From Actinomycetes bacterium (lineage in GTDB: Bacteria; Actinomycetota; Thermoleophilia; RBG-16-64-13), in NCBI GenBank assembly GCA_021815245.1, contig JAKAHF010000115.1:1-6951 (forward strand): a DNA stretch of 6,951 nt. The letters run 5' to 3'. Of the stretch, positions 1-6,182 are shown piece after piece. The notes under the pieces were generated by a model. It saw only the letters and a program-made list of their open reading frames with translations. It was not told the DNA's origin and made no database searches. The translations under genes and the position numbers were made by a program. Each line of letters opens with the position of its first letter. Positions within the stretch are counted from its first letter, which is position 1.

Positions 1-1929
1 CTCATGCTCCCGGTTTTGCCGGGGCAGGTGGTTTCGACACAGCCCATGACCGCGTAATCGCGCGCGTCTTCGGGAGCAAAGCCCCGGCGCTGCGTGGCCT
101 CGATGTTCACCGTGGCTGTGGAGATCGATAGGCTCCTCGGGCGGGCTCTGCGCCTCGGCCGCGGTGACCTCCTGGAACTGCTGCAGGGGTTCCTCGCCGT
201 TGTCCCAGACGATCGGAGTATCGAGCGCGTCCTCGTTGAGGTACCACTGATTGGCCATGTCGCGCCACTCCGCCTGCGGGATGCTGGCCCTTACAGGCTG
301 ATTCCTCATGACCTCGACGTACCCGGTCGTGCCGGCGATGCGGAACACGTGGTAGGCACCGAACACCGCCAGCTCGGTCGCCCGGCCGTCTTCCTGCACA
401 GCGGGCGTCACCCGTTCTTCACCATCGGCATTCTCGAACGTGATGAGGTAGGGGATGTTCATGAGTTGGAGGTGACTGATGCCCCGTTGTACGTCCACTC
501 CGGGATAGTCGACTCCGATGATGGCGTTGCTCGCCTGTTCCGACAGCTCCGCCTGATTGATGAAATGGAACGCGGCCGTATACGACGCTTCCATGAGCGT
601 CCCCTCCATGGTGTCCTGATCGGTCCAGTAGGGGATGATCTCGAAAGCCCGCGGCGTGCCGAATTCGTCGATCTTCTGGCCGTGCTCGGTCATGACCCGG
701 CCCTGCGGCTCGAGTGTGTCGAGAAAGTCGAGAATCTGCTTGTACTGCGTCCAATTGGTCTTGCCCTCGTAGCCGGAGTAGTTCCACTTGATCCAGCCAC
801 CGGCGGTCTGGCTCGTTATGACCAGCACCGCCCCGATGACGATGGCGGTGACCGGTATGTAGAGCCGGCGCGCCGTCAAGCCTTTGAGGCGGAACAGGTC
901 GCGCATCATCACCGCGAACGGCCGCACCAACCAGGCGGCTCCATAGGCCGCCCACAGGTGCAACGACATATAGAAGAAGGGCAGAACGCGCGCGTTCCAC
1001 AGCCGCCCGTCGGGGAGCAGCCAGAAGATCACCATCGTGATGAAGGTGATCCACGCCAGCGGCCAGAGACGCCGCTCTTTGCGCGCGACGGCGTAGGCGA
1101 CGCCGATGAGAGCGAGGGCGGCGACAGGTAGCAGCGCCGTCGGCAAGACGTCCTTGAGTCCGTGCAGTTGGTTCCAGGCCATGTGCGCGGTCCACTCGAG
1201 GTTGCTCGCAAAGGGCAGCCACCAGAAGGCCGTGAGGCAGAGTCCCACGAAGGCTACAGCCACCACGTAGAGCAGCGACTTCCAGCGCGCGTTGACGATG
1301 AGAAGGCCCGGCACGAGGGCTATCAACACCATAGTCGTCACGATGTGCGAAAGCACCAGGGCCATCAGTATGAGGCTGTTGAGCACGAAGAGCATGTTGA
1401 GGCCAGGCTTCTGCATGCCTCGATAGAGCGTGCCGAGGAACAGCCAGGTCAGGGCGAAGCTGAACATGTAGCCGAACTCGCCGGCCAAAGTGCTGAGGAT
1501 ATTGCCGCCGTAGATGGAGTAGCTCTCCATGAGGAGCATCGCGGTCGCGAAAACAGCGGCCATGATCGCGAAGGGCCTGCGCACCCGCAACAGGCGACCG
1601 AAGGCATAGGCGGTGGCGGGCAATGCGAACACGCCCAGCACGGAGATGAGCTTGAAGGCGATCGTGTAGGGGATGAACCAGTCGAGGATCGCGATCAGCA
1701 GGAATGGGAAGGGGAAGTAGAACGTGAGCATGGGCATGCCCGCGTACCAGCCGGGCGCCCAACCGGTGAGCCTGAAGTGGGGAAGGAGTTCTTGGATGAG
1801 ATACTGCGCCGGATAGTGGTGAGCGCCCGTATCGCCGCCGGCCGTGGTGGTTTGGCTGAAGAGCAGGCCGGGCTTGTAGAAGATCAGAAGGGTGATATAG
1901 ATGGCCAGAAACGCGAGGAGCGTGGGCAC
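1..1929 (-). CDS. Large polytopic membrane protein, PTPS_related type, possible GT-C-like transferase; 3' end off the window, apparent frameshift
   Basis: No proven function. The frame from GTG 1929 gives about 603 residues before an apparent frameshift near 115-125. Residues 3-23 form a first membrane helix. A periplasmic-side loop follows with GGDTGAHHYPAQ (31-42), then about ten more hydrophobic segments up to about residue 375. A soluble domain then carries RVMTEHGQKIDEFGTPRAFE (411-430) and EASYTAAFHF (447-456). From memory of the family, this layout resembles proteins annotated 'membrane protein, 6-pyruvoyl-tetrahydropterin synthase-related'; that name reflects a domain label, not PTPS activity. 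An acidic loop after helix 1 also recalls GT-C glycosyltransferases, which is inference. It lies just downstream of a lipid-sugar GT2 and gtrA on the same strand, so an envelope glycosylation role is likely. The start is uncertain: GTG 1929 has a poor Shine-Dalgarno, while an in-frame CTG at 1995 has an excellent one. The left edge cuts the gene. Confidence 0.75.
   Translation of the reverse strand, partial: MPTLLAFLAIYITLLIFYKPGLLFSQTTTAGGDTGAHHYPAQYLIQELLPHFRLTGWAPGWYAGMPMLTFYFPFPFLLIAILDWFIPYTIAFKLISVLGVFALPATAYAFGRLLRVRRPFAIMAAVFATAMLLMESYSIYGGNILSTLAGEFGYMFSFALTWLFLGTLYRGMQKPGLNMLFVLNSLILMALVLSHIVTTMVLIALVPGLLIVNARWKSLLYVVAVAFVGLCLTAFWWLPFASNLEWTAHMAWNQLHGLKDVLPTALLPVAALALIGVAYAVARKERRLWPLAWITFITMVIFWLLPDGRLWNARVLPFFYMSLHLWAAYGAAWLVRPFAVMMRDLFRLKGLTARRLYIPVTAIVIGAVLVITSQTAGGWIKWNYSGYEGKTNWTQYKQILDFLDTLEPQGRVMTEHGQKIDEFGTPRAFEIIPYWTDQDTMEGTLMEASYTAAFHFINQAELSEQASNAIIGVDYPGVDVQRGISHLQLMNIPYLITFENADGEERVTPAVQEDGRATELAVFGAYHVFRIAGTTGYVEVMRNQPVRASIPQAEWRDMANQWYLNEDALDTPIVWDNGEEPLQQFQEVTAAEAQSPPEEPIDLHSHGEHRGHAAPGLCSRRRARLRGHGLCRNHLPRQNREHE
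108..131 (-). other. Apparent frameshift zone inside the large membrane-protein gene
   Basis: Reading leftward, the main frame is protein-like through EEPIDL (138-121). It then turns into His/Arg-rich sequence with relaxed third positions (HSHGEHRGHAAPG), although it stays open to the edge. The neighbouring frame is Arg/Ser-rich before this point. From about position 118 it becomes protein-like (STATVNIEATQRRGFAPEDA) with mostly G or C at third positions. The switch corresponds to one extra base or two missing bases in the assembled sequence. It could be a sequencing or assembly error, a real inactivating mutation or, less likely, programmed frameshifting; no classic slippery heptamer is evident. 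Confidence 0.65.
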
Positions 1930-1984
1930 CCATTCCCAGATGCTCCCGCTCTGACCGCGATCTGTTCGTTCCTCGAGCTTCGGA

Positions 1985-2773
1985 CTACGCTCCAGGGTTT
2001 CCCTCCCTCCAGAGGACCATCCTCAGGTTCATCAGGCCCCTTATTGTACGCGGTATGCGGTGGACGATGGAAGAACGGGCTTTGCGTTTCTCCTCGCACG
2101 TCACCGGCAGCGCTCTTACGATCACCCCCTGGCGCCTCGCGCGGACGATCAGTTCGGTGTCGAAGAGGTCGGTCGTGCGCACGCACTTCGGGGCGAAGCG
2201 TTGCACGACGTCGCGATGCAGCACTTTCATGCCGTGGGTGTCGTCCATGTGGCGATCGAACAACACCCTGAGAATGGTCGTGAAGCCAAGGGAGATGAAG
2301 TGGCGCGCCGGGGAGCGGCGGTCTTCGGATCCTTCGATGAGCTTGCTGCCCACCACGATGCCGGGGGCACCGGCCTGCAGCGCGGCATCACGCGGATGTA
2401 TGGGGCTGCCGTTGTCGAGCACCGCGCCGGCCTTGAGCATGAAATCGATGTCGTGGTAGTCGATGTCGAACAGCACGACATAGTCGCCTTTCGAGGCAAG
2501 CATGCCGGTCTTCATGGCGAACCCGTAGTCGGGCACCGGCATCTGCATGGCCCTTATGCGCGGGTTTGCCGCCTCGAGACGGCGGGCGATGGCAAGCGTG
2601 TCGTCGGAGCTGCCGTTCTCGGCGAGGATCATCTCGTAGTCGACGCCGCGGGCCTGCAGTTCGTCGACCATTTCGGCCACTTCGGCCTCGAGGTAGTCGG
2701 CCTCGTTGTGGATGGGGATAACTATGCCGTAGTCGGTCCTCTCCGGCGATGGAGCAGACGCCGAATCAGGCAC
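1985..2773 (-). CDS. GT2-family glycosyltransferase, polyprenyl-phosphate sugar synthase (DPM1-like)
   Basis: Predicted soluble, membrane-associated transferase of 262 residues that would move a sugar from a nucleotide donor to a polyprenyl-phosphate carrier on the cytoplasmic face. The GT-A fold signatures are in order: VIPIHNEADYLE (18-29), AENGSSDDT (51-59, the nucleotide-binding turn, with EN where many relatives have DD), and FDIDYHD (102-108) containing the metal-binding DxD at 103-105. Next come VGSKLIEGSEDRRSP (141-155), the acceptor-side DDTHGMKVLHRD (177-188) and TDLFDTELIVRARRQG (201-216). There is no C-terminal membrane helix, unlike GtrB, so it resembles DPM1/Ppm1 catalytic subunits. 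The GTG start at 2773 is fixed by an AAAGGAG Shine-Dalgarno six bases upstream, and it overlaps the end of gtrA by 8 bp, implying coupled translation. Family assignment is firm; the sugar and carrier are unknown. Confidence 0.9.
   Translation of the reverse strand: MPDSASAPSPERTDYGIVIPIHNEADYLEAEVAEMVDELQARGVDYEMILAENGSSDDTLAIARRLEAANPRIRAMQMPVPDYGFAMKTGMLASKGDYVVLFDIDYHDIDFMLKAGAVLDNGSPIHPRDAALQAGAPGIVVGSKLIEGSEDRRSPARHFISLGFTTILRVLFDRHMDDTHGMKVLHRDVVQRFAPKCVRTTDLFDTELIVRARRQGVIVRALPVTCEEKRKARSSIVHRIPRTIRGLMNLRMVLWREGNPGA
2001..2010 (-). promoter_or_regulatory. Strong Shine-Dalgarno inside the GT2 3' end, probably for the large membrane-protein gene
   Basis: GGAGGGAGGG on the minus strand sits within the last codons of the GT2 gene. 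The only in-frame start-like codon at normal spacing for the following gene is CTG at 1995-1993, five bases downstream; it would make the two genes overlap by 11 bp. The next conventional in-frame start, GTG 1929, is about 70 bases away. The motif could instead be an accident of Trp-Arg-Glu-Gly codons. Confidence 0.4.
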
Positions 2774-3230
2774 GGGGCACTCCTTTGACGGCCGTATGCC
2801 TGAACGCCAGATACCTGCTACCCAAGAAGTTCCACGCGACGGAGACGACGGCCGCGGCGAAGGCCTTAGCCATGCGTACCAGCCAGGCGCCCGAATCGAT
2901 CCAGATGCCGAGCACGGTGAACACGACGATATTGACGAGCAACGGGGGGATGTTGACGGCGAAGAACACCGCGAACTCGCGCTTCGTGCGATCGGACGCC
3001 CCGGCGTTGAACGTCCAGTACTTGTTCCAGACGAAGCTGTTGCATATGCCCAACACGTACGACACTGCCTTGGCGGCTATGTGTGGCATGCCGGGGATGA
3101 GGCTGAGCAGATAGAAGGCGCCCAGGTCGACGGCCGTGTTGATGAGTCCGACCACGATGAAACGGACGGCTTGACCACTCACGCGATCGCGGTGCAAAAG
3201 CTTGCGGATCAGTTCCACGAATCCCCACAA
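2766..3230 (-). CDS. GtrA-family membrane protein
   Basis: Small four-helix inner-membrane protein of up to 154 residues. GtrA-like proteins are thought to take part in translocating or presenting polyprenyl-phosphate-linked sugars during surface polysaccharide or lipid glycosylation. Visible family features are RFIVVGLINTAVDLGAFYLL (helix 1, 23-42), helix 2 around 50-66 running into NSFVWNKYWTF (64-74), helix 3 at about 86-108, and helix 4 ending in VAWNFLGSRYLAFR (131-144). The two aromatic N-x(6-7)-F/Y motifs after helices 2 and 4 are typical of the family. The start is not certain: TTG 3230 gives the longest frame with AGGGA immediately adjacent, and GTG 3218 has GGGGA three bases upstream. 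The stop overlaps the GTG start of the downstream GT2 by 8 bp. It is first in the minus-strand unit, so its promoter should lie in 3231-3346. Confidence 0.88.
   Translation of the reverse strand: MWGFVELIRKLLHRDRVSGQAVRFIVVGLINTAVDLGAFYLLSLIPGMPHIAAKAVSYVLGICNSFVWNKYWTFNAGASDRTKREFAVFFAVNIPPLLVNIVVFTVLGIWIDSGAWLVRMAKAFAAAVVSVAWNFLGSRYLAFRHTAVKGVPRA
2780..2786 (-). promoter_or_regulatory. Ribosome binding site of the GT2 gene
   Basis: AAAGGAG on the minus strand lies six bases before the GTG at 2773 and inside the last codons of the upstream GtrA gene. It decides the GT2 start and supports translational coupling of the two genes. Confidence 0.8.
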
Positions 3231-3346
3231 TCCCTGCTAGTTCTGGCAGGCGCCCCGCCGGGCGCGAGCGGCGTATATGCTAACATCCTCCCCGCTTTTG
3301 GTGGCCTGAAGCATGTACGAAAGAAAGGCTTCTTCTGTTCCCGAAG
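3231..3346. promoter_or_regulatory. Divergent intergenic region between the gtrA unit and mtaB
   Basis: This 116-bp gap is the only space between genes read leftward and genes read rightward, so both promoters are expected here or slightly inside the neighbours. For the plus strand, TGC followed by TAACAT (3278-3286) is a weak extended -10 candidate without a recognisable -35. The stretch 3273-3286 is the most AT-rich part. A GC hairpin sits at 3250-3265. mtaB has no good Shine-Dalgarno at normal spacing; the nearest purine run, AAAGG at 3324-3328, is 18 bases from its ATG. The promoter call is inference from gene orientation. Confidence 0.5.
3250..3265. repeat. Perfect GC-rich inverted repeat in the divergent region
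   Basis: GCGCCC at 3250-3255 pairs exactly with GGGCGC at 3260-3265 around a four-base CGCC loop. No T-tract follows on either strand, so it does not look like an intrinsic terminator. It would lie in the 5' leader of gtrA or form part of an operator. In DNA this GC-rich it may also be chance. Confidence 0.4.
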
Positions 3347-4714
3347 ATGTCCCTCGCCGGCACTGATTCCGCACCTTCCCCGCCCGCGATCCGAGTGGCG
3401 TTCCGCACTATCGGCTGCAAGCTCAATCAGTGCGAGACCGCCCAGATGCAAGAGGCCTTGGCAGTCGAAGGCTACCGGCTCGTCGACTGGGACGAGCCCG
3501 CCGACGTGCGGGTGGTCAACACCTGCACCGTGACGTCGAGAAGCGACAAGACCTGCCGCAACGAGATACGGCACGCCAAGCGGCTCGATCCCGGCTGCGT
3601 GGTCGCCGTGACGGGGTGCTACGCGCAGGTCGACGCCGATGCCATAGCCGCGATCCCCGGGGTCGATCTCGTGCTCGGCAATCTCGACAAGCATGATCTG
3701 GCCCGGCACCTCCGCGAGAGGTTGCGCGCCGGCGACGCGAGCTTGACGGTCGCCGTGTCTCCGTACGGTGAACACCCCACCTTCGAGAGCGAGAGTTTCA
3801 CCCACTTCCACGGGTATACCAGGGCCTTTCTCAAGATCCAGAACGGCTGCGACTCACGCTGCGCCTACTGCATCATCCCGGTCGCGCGCGGCCCGGCGCG
3901 CAGCATGCCGAAGGACGAGGTACTCGCCCAGATGGACCTGCTTGCCGCGCGTGGCTATCAAGAGATCGTCCTCACCGGCATCAACCTGGGGAGCTGGGGC
4001 GGCGACACCGGAGAGGGGTCGCTCGTCGACCTCCTTCGCGCTCTCGTAAGCCGCGACAAGCCTGCGCGATACCGTCTCAGCTCGATCGAGCCCTTGGAGA
4101 CGGACGCAGCGCTCCAGCAGCTCATCCTGGAAGCTGGGGACCGGGTCGCCCACCACTTCCATCTGCCGCTCCAGAGCGGGTCTGATTCCGTACTCCGGCG
4201 CATGAACCGTCCGTACACCGCCCGTCAGTACCTGGAAGTCGTCGAAGCGCTGGCCCGCCGGTTCCCCGACGCGGCGTTGGGAGCCGATCTCATCGCCGGG
4301 TTCCCCGGAGAGACCGACGAAGAGTTCCAAGAAACGCTTTCGTTCGTCGAACATACGCCACTCACCTACCTTCACGTCTTCAGCTACAGCGACCGTCCCC
4401 AGACTGCCGCCTCCAAGCTCAGGCCCAAGGTGAGCCCCGAGACGATCCATGAGCGCAGTCTGCTCCTCCGGGCGTTAGGAGAGCGTAAGAAGGATGCGTT
4501 TCGCAGGAGGTCGATCGGCACCGAGCAACGAGTCCTCATCCTTTCGCAGCGGGCACCCGGAGGCGCGCTCGTGGGCCTGAGCGGCAACTATCTCGAGATA
4601 CTGCTGCACGGTGGCGACGAGCTCATGAACACGTTCGCCTGGGCGCGAGTGGACACGGTGCTCGACGACGGATACTGTGAGGGCGCGCTCACGCGGATCG
4701 AGGACGACCGCTGA
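3347..4714 (+). CDS. mtaB: tRNA (N6-L-threonylcarbamoyladenosine37-C2)-methylthiotransferase MtaB
   Basis: Radical-SAM methylthiotransferase of 455 residues that converts t6A37 to ms2t6A37 in ANN-decoding tRNAs, stabilising codon pairing; it acts in the cytosol with two [4Fe-4S] clusters. The N-terminal methylthiotransferase domain carries the three conserved cysteines: C24 in TIGCKLNQ, C60 in VNTCTVTSRS and C91 in TGCYAQ. The radical-SAM domain has C168-x3-C172-x2-C175 in NGCDSRCAYCIIPVARG. Later motifs are LTGINLGSWGGD, HFHLPLQSGSDSVLRRMNR and DLIAGFPGETDEEF. A C-terminal TRAM-like RNA-binding domain occupies roughly 385-450. The GCK and NTCTVT forms and the length fit MtaB better than MiaB or RimO. 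ATG 3347 adds about 14 residues before the usual family start; no in-frame alternative lies upstream, and GTG 3395 (residue 17) has no ribosome site. It heads the plus-strand genes; dtd follows after 92 bp. Confidence 0.93.
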   Translation: MSLAGTDSAPSPPAIRVAFRTIGCKLNQCETAQMQEALAVEGYRLVDWDEPADVRVVNTCTVTSRSDKTCRNEIRHAKRLDPGCVVAVTGCYAQVDADAIAAIPGVDLVLGNLDKHDLARHLRERLRAGDASLTVAVSPYGEHPTFESESFTHFHGYTRAFLKIQNGCDSRCAYCIIPVARGPARSMPKDEVLAQMDLLAARGYQEIVLTGINLGSWGGDTGEGSLVDLLRALVSRDKPARYRLSSIEPLETDAALQQLILEAGDRVAHHFHLPLQSGSDSVLRRMNRPYTARQYLEVVEALARRFPDAALGADLIAGFPGETDEEFQETLSFVEHTPLTYLHVFSYSDRPQTAASKLRPKVSPETIHERSLLLRALGERKKDAFRRRSIGTEQRVLILSQRAPGGALVGLSGNYLEILLHGGDELMNTFAWARVDTVLDDGYCEGALTRIEDDR

Positions 4715-4739
4715 CGGGCGGCGCAGGTGACGGGCGGCG
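4712..4739 (+). repeat. Short imperfect tandem repeat after mtaB
   Basis: TGACGGGCGGCG occurs at 4712-4723 and again at 4728-4739, a 16-base period that includes the mtaB stop codon. A GGC-rich run follows. It is probably local slippage in GC-rich intergenic DNA; no function is visible. Confidence 0.45.
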
Positions 4740-4806
4740 GCGGCGGGGCCGCTCCGCTTCTGGCGGGCGTGTGCCGGCGACACGAGGGCGATGACGGGGG
4801 GTCGAT

Positions 4807-5337
4807 GTGAGAGTTGTTGCGCAGCGGGTCAGCCGGGCGTCGGTGGAGGTCGACGGTGAGGTAGTCGGCCAGATCGGCGCCGGGCTGCTGCTCTTGGTCG
4901 GCGTGGGCCGTGACGACGTCGAGACGGCGCCCGATGGCGCGCTCGGCGGCGCCTCCGCGACCGGGCAGGAGCGCGCCCGGGCACTTGCCGACAAAGTGGC
5001 CGACCTGCGCATCTTCCGCGACGCCGAAGGCAGATCGAACCTGTCGCTGCTCGAGACCGGCGGTTCCGCCCTCGTCATCAGCCAGTTCACTCTCTACGCC
5101 GACTGCCGGCGCGGCAGAAGGCCATCGTTCACCGACGCCGGAGACCCCGCTGCCGCAGAGGCTTTGGTCGAGGAGTTTCGCGTCGCTCTCGCGCGGCGCG
5201 GGGTCTCCACCGCCGCGGGGATCTTCGGCGCCCACATGGTGGTCTCGCTCATCAACGACGGTCCGTATACCATAGTGTTAGACAGCGACGTGCTCGCCGG
5301 CCCCCGCGGGGGGCAAAAGGGCGGAGGCGAGACCTAG
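4807..5337 (+). CDS. dtd: D-aminoacyl-tRNA deacylase Dtd
   Basis: Cytosolic proofreading enzyme that hydrolyses D-amino acids (and mischarged glycine) from tRNA. The protein opens with the family signature [13 protein letters not shown], so the GTG at 4807 is the correct start; GGGGGG at 4796-4801 is a plausible ribosome site five bases before it. Active-site SQFTLYAD (92-99) followed by RRGRRPSF (101-108) is intact, and NDGPYT (150-155) supplies the Gly-cisPro dipeptide that reads amino-acid chirality; Tyr replaces the usual Val after it. At 176 residues it is longer than the usual 145-150. The excess is an Ala/Gly-rich insertion at about 39-58 and a Gly-rich tail after 161. It follows mtaB by 92 bp and precedes the PHP gene by 20 bp, so it may share a transcript with either. 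Identification is secure; the effect of the insertion is unknown. Confidence 0.95.
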   Translation: MRVVAQRVSRASVEVDGEVVGQIGAGLLLLVGVGRDDVETAPDGALGGASATGQERARALADKVADLRIFRDAEGRSNLSLLETGGSALVISQFTLYADCRRGRRPSFTDAGDPAAAEALVEEFRVALARRGVSTAAGIFGAHMVVSLINDGPYTIVLDSDVLAGPRGGQKGGGET

Positions 5338-5344
5338 AACGTCC

Positions 5345-5351
5345 AAGGAGG
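5345..5351 (+). promoter_or_regulatory. Ribosome binding site of the PHP gene
   Basis: AAGGAGG, a near-perfect Shine-Dalgarno, lies six bases before ATG 5358 in the 20-bp gap after dtd. It fixes the start of the PHP phosphoesterase and suggests strong translation on a transcript shared with dtd. Confidence 0.85.
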
Positions 5352-5357
5352 CCGGAA

Positions 5358-6182
5358 ATGCCCCTGCCCGATTACCACACTCATACAGTCCGTTGCGGCC
5401 ACGCCACCGGCGTTCCGTCGGAGTACGTGGCCATGGCCAAGGCTCAGCACCTCATCGGCATCGGCATCGCCGATCATCTGCCCCTGTTGCCTGAAGGCGA
5501 TCCAGAGCTATCCATGGATGTCGCCGACCTGCCGGTCTACATAGAAGAAGTGCAGGCTCTTCAGCGGAACTTCGGTGGCTATGTGCTCCTCGGCATCGAG
5601 GCCGACTATCGCCCGGGCACCGTCTCGGAGGTCACGGCCCTGCTCGACGAGTATCCGTTCGACTACGTCATCGGCTCGGTGCACCACCTTGGGGCCTGGG
5701 GTTTCGACGACCCACGGCAGATGGACGGCTACGACCAACGCGACATCGACGACATCTGGACCGAGTATTTCGAACTGGTGGGCGACGCGGCCGAGTCGGG
5801 CCTCTTCACCATCCTCGGGCATCTCGACCTGGTGAAGAAGTTCGGCTACCGGGCCACCCGTCTGCTCGACAAGGAGCTCGATCGTCTCGTGCAACGCATC
5901 GCTCATGCCGGCGTGCTGGTCGAGATCAACACCGCCGGACTGCACCGCCCTATCAAAGAGGTCTACCCCACGCTCGACATCCTGCGCCGGCTCTACGCGG
6001 CCGGCGTCGGCATCACGTTCGGGTCCGACGCTCACAAGCCCACCGAGGTGGGCCGCGATTTCGCACACGCGACGGCCCTCGCGCGCGAGGCCGGATACGA
6101 CGAGTTCGCGTACCTCGAGGCGGTGCCGGGCGCGACGCGGGCAACGGTGCGATATGGCGGCTTCGAGGCGGCAGCCTCGTGA
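5358..6182 (+). CDS. PHP-domain phosphoesterase, histidinol-phosphatase HisJ/HisK type
   Basis: Single-domain PHP metallohydrolase of 274 residues, about the length of Bacillus-type histidinol-phosphatase, which dephosphorylates L-histidinol phosphate in histidine synthesis. The trinuclear metal site can be followed along the chain: H7 and H9 in DYHTHT, H15, D39-H40 in IADHLPL, E81 in GIEADY, H109-H110 in IGSVHHL, H155 in LGHLD, and D224 with H226 in FGSDAHKP. All expected ligands appear present, so it should be active. The ATG start is set by AAGGAGG six bases upstream. It is placed between dtd and a lipid kinase, with no his genes in the window, so the substrate may be another phosphomonoester; family members are often annotated as histidinol-phosphatase by homology alone. 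Its stop overlaps the next start by 4 bp. The PHP assignment is firm; the histidinol-phosphate role is only likely. Confidence 0.9.
   Translation: MPLPDYHTHTVRCGHATGVPSEYVAMAKAQHLIGIGIADHLPLLPEGDPELSMDVADLPVYIEEVQALQRNFGGYVLLGIEADYRPGTVSEVTALLDEYPFDYVIGSVHHLGAWGFDDPRQMDGYDQRDIDDIWTEYFELVGDAAESGLFTILGHLDLVKKFGYRATRLLDKELDRLVQRIAHAGVLVEINTAGLHRPIKEVYPTLDILRRLYAAGVGITFGSDAHKPTEVGRDFAHATALAREAGYDEFAYLEAVPGATRATVRYGGFEAAAS

Noticed and set aside
94..1131. Long plus-strand open frame of 345 codons, and a similar one at 1162-2271
   Set aside because: Both are antisense to the membrane-protein gene and encode compositionally odd Arg/His/Glu/Asp-rich sequence. The opposite strand has clear helices and family motifs. 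They are mirror frames produced by high third-position GC.
419..1933. 504-codon minus-strand open frame starting at ATG 1933
   Set aside because: It is one frame off the real membrane-protein gene. Its product is full of His, Arg, Pro and Gln with no hydrophobic helices, while the adjacent frame from 1929 gives a coherent polytopic protein.
2060..2788. Plus-strand open frame of 242 codons antisense to the GT2 gene, and another at 2796-3533 antisense to gtrA
   Set aside because: Both are Val/His/Asp/Gly-rich with no family motif, and lie opposite genes with intact motifs and ribosome sites.
3854..4450. Minus-strand open frames opposite mtaB (also 3209-3811), opposite dtd (4588-5235) and opposite the PHP gene (5508-6068)
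   Set aside because: Each mirrors a well-supported plus-strand gene in the complementary codon register and shows no recognisable domain or ribosome site.
4768..4784. CGTGT / ACACG inverted repeat around GCCGGCG between mtaB and dtd
   Set aside because: A 5-bp stem with no T-tract is too weak for a terminator and is expected by chance in this GC-rich gap.
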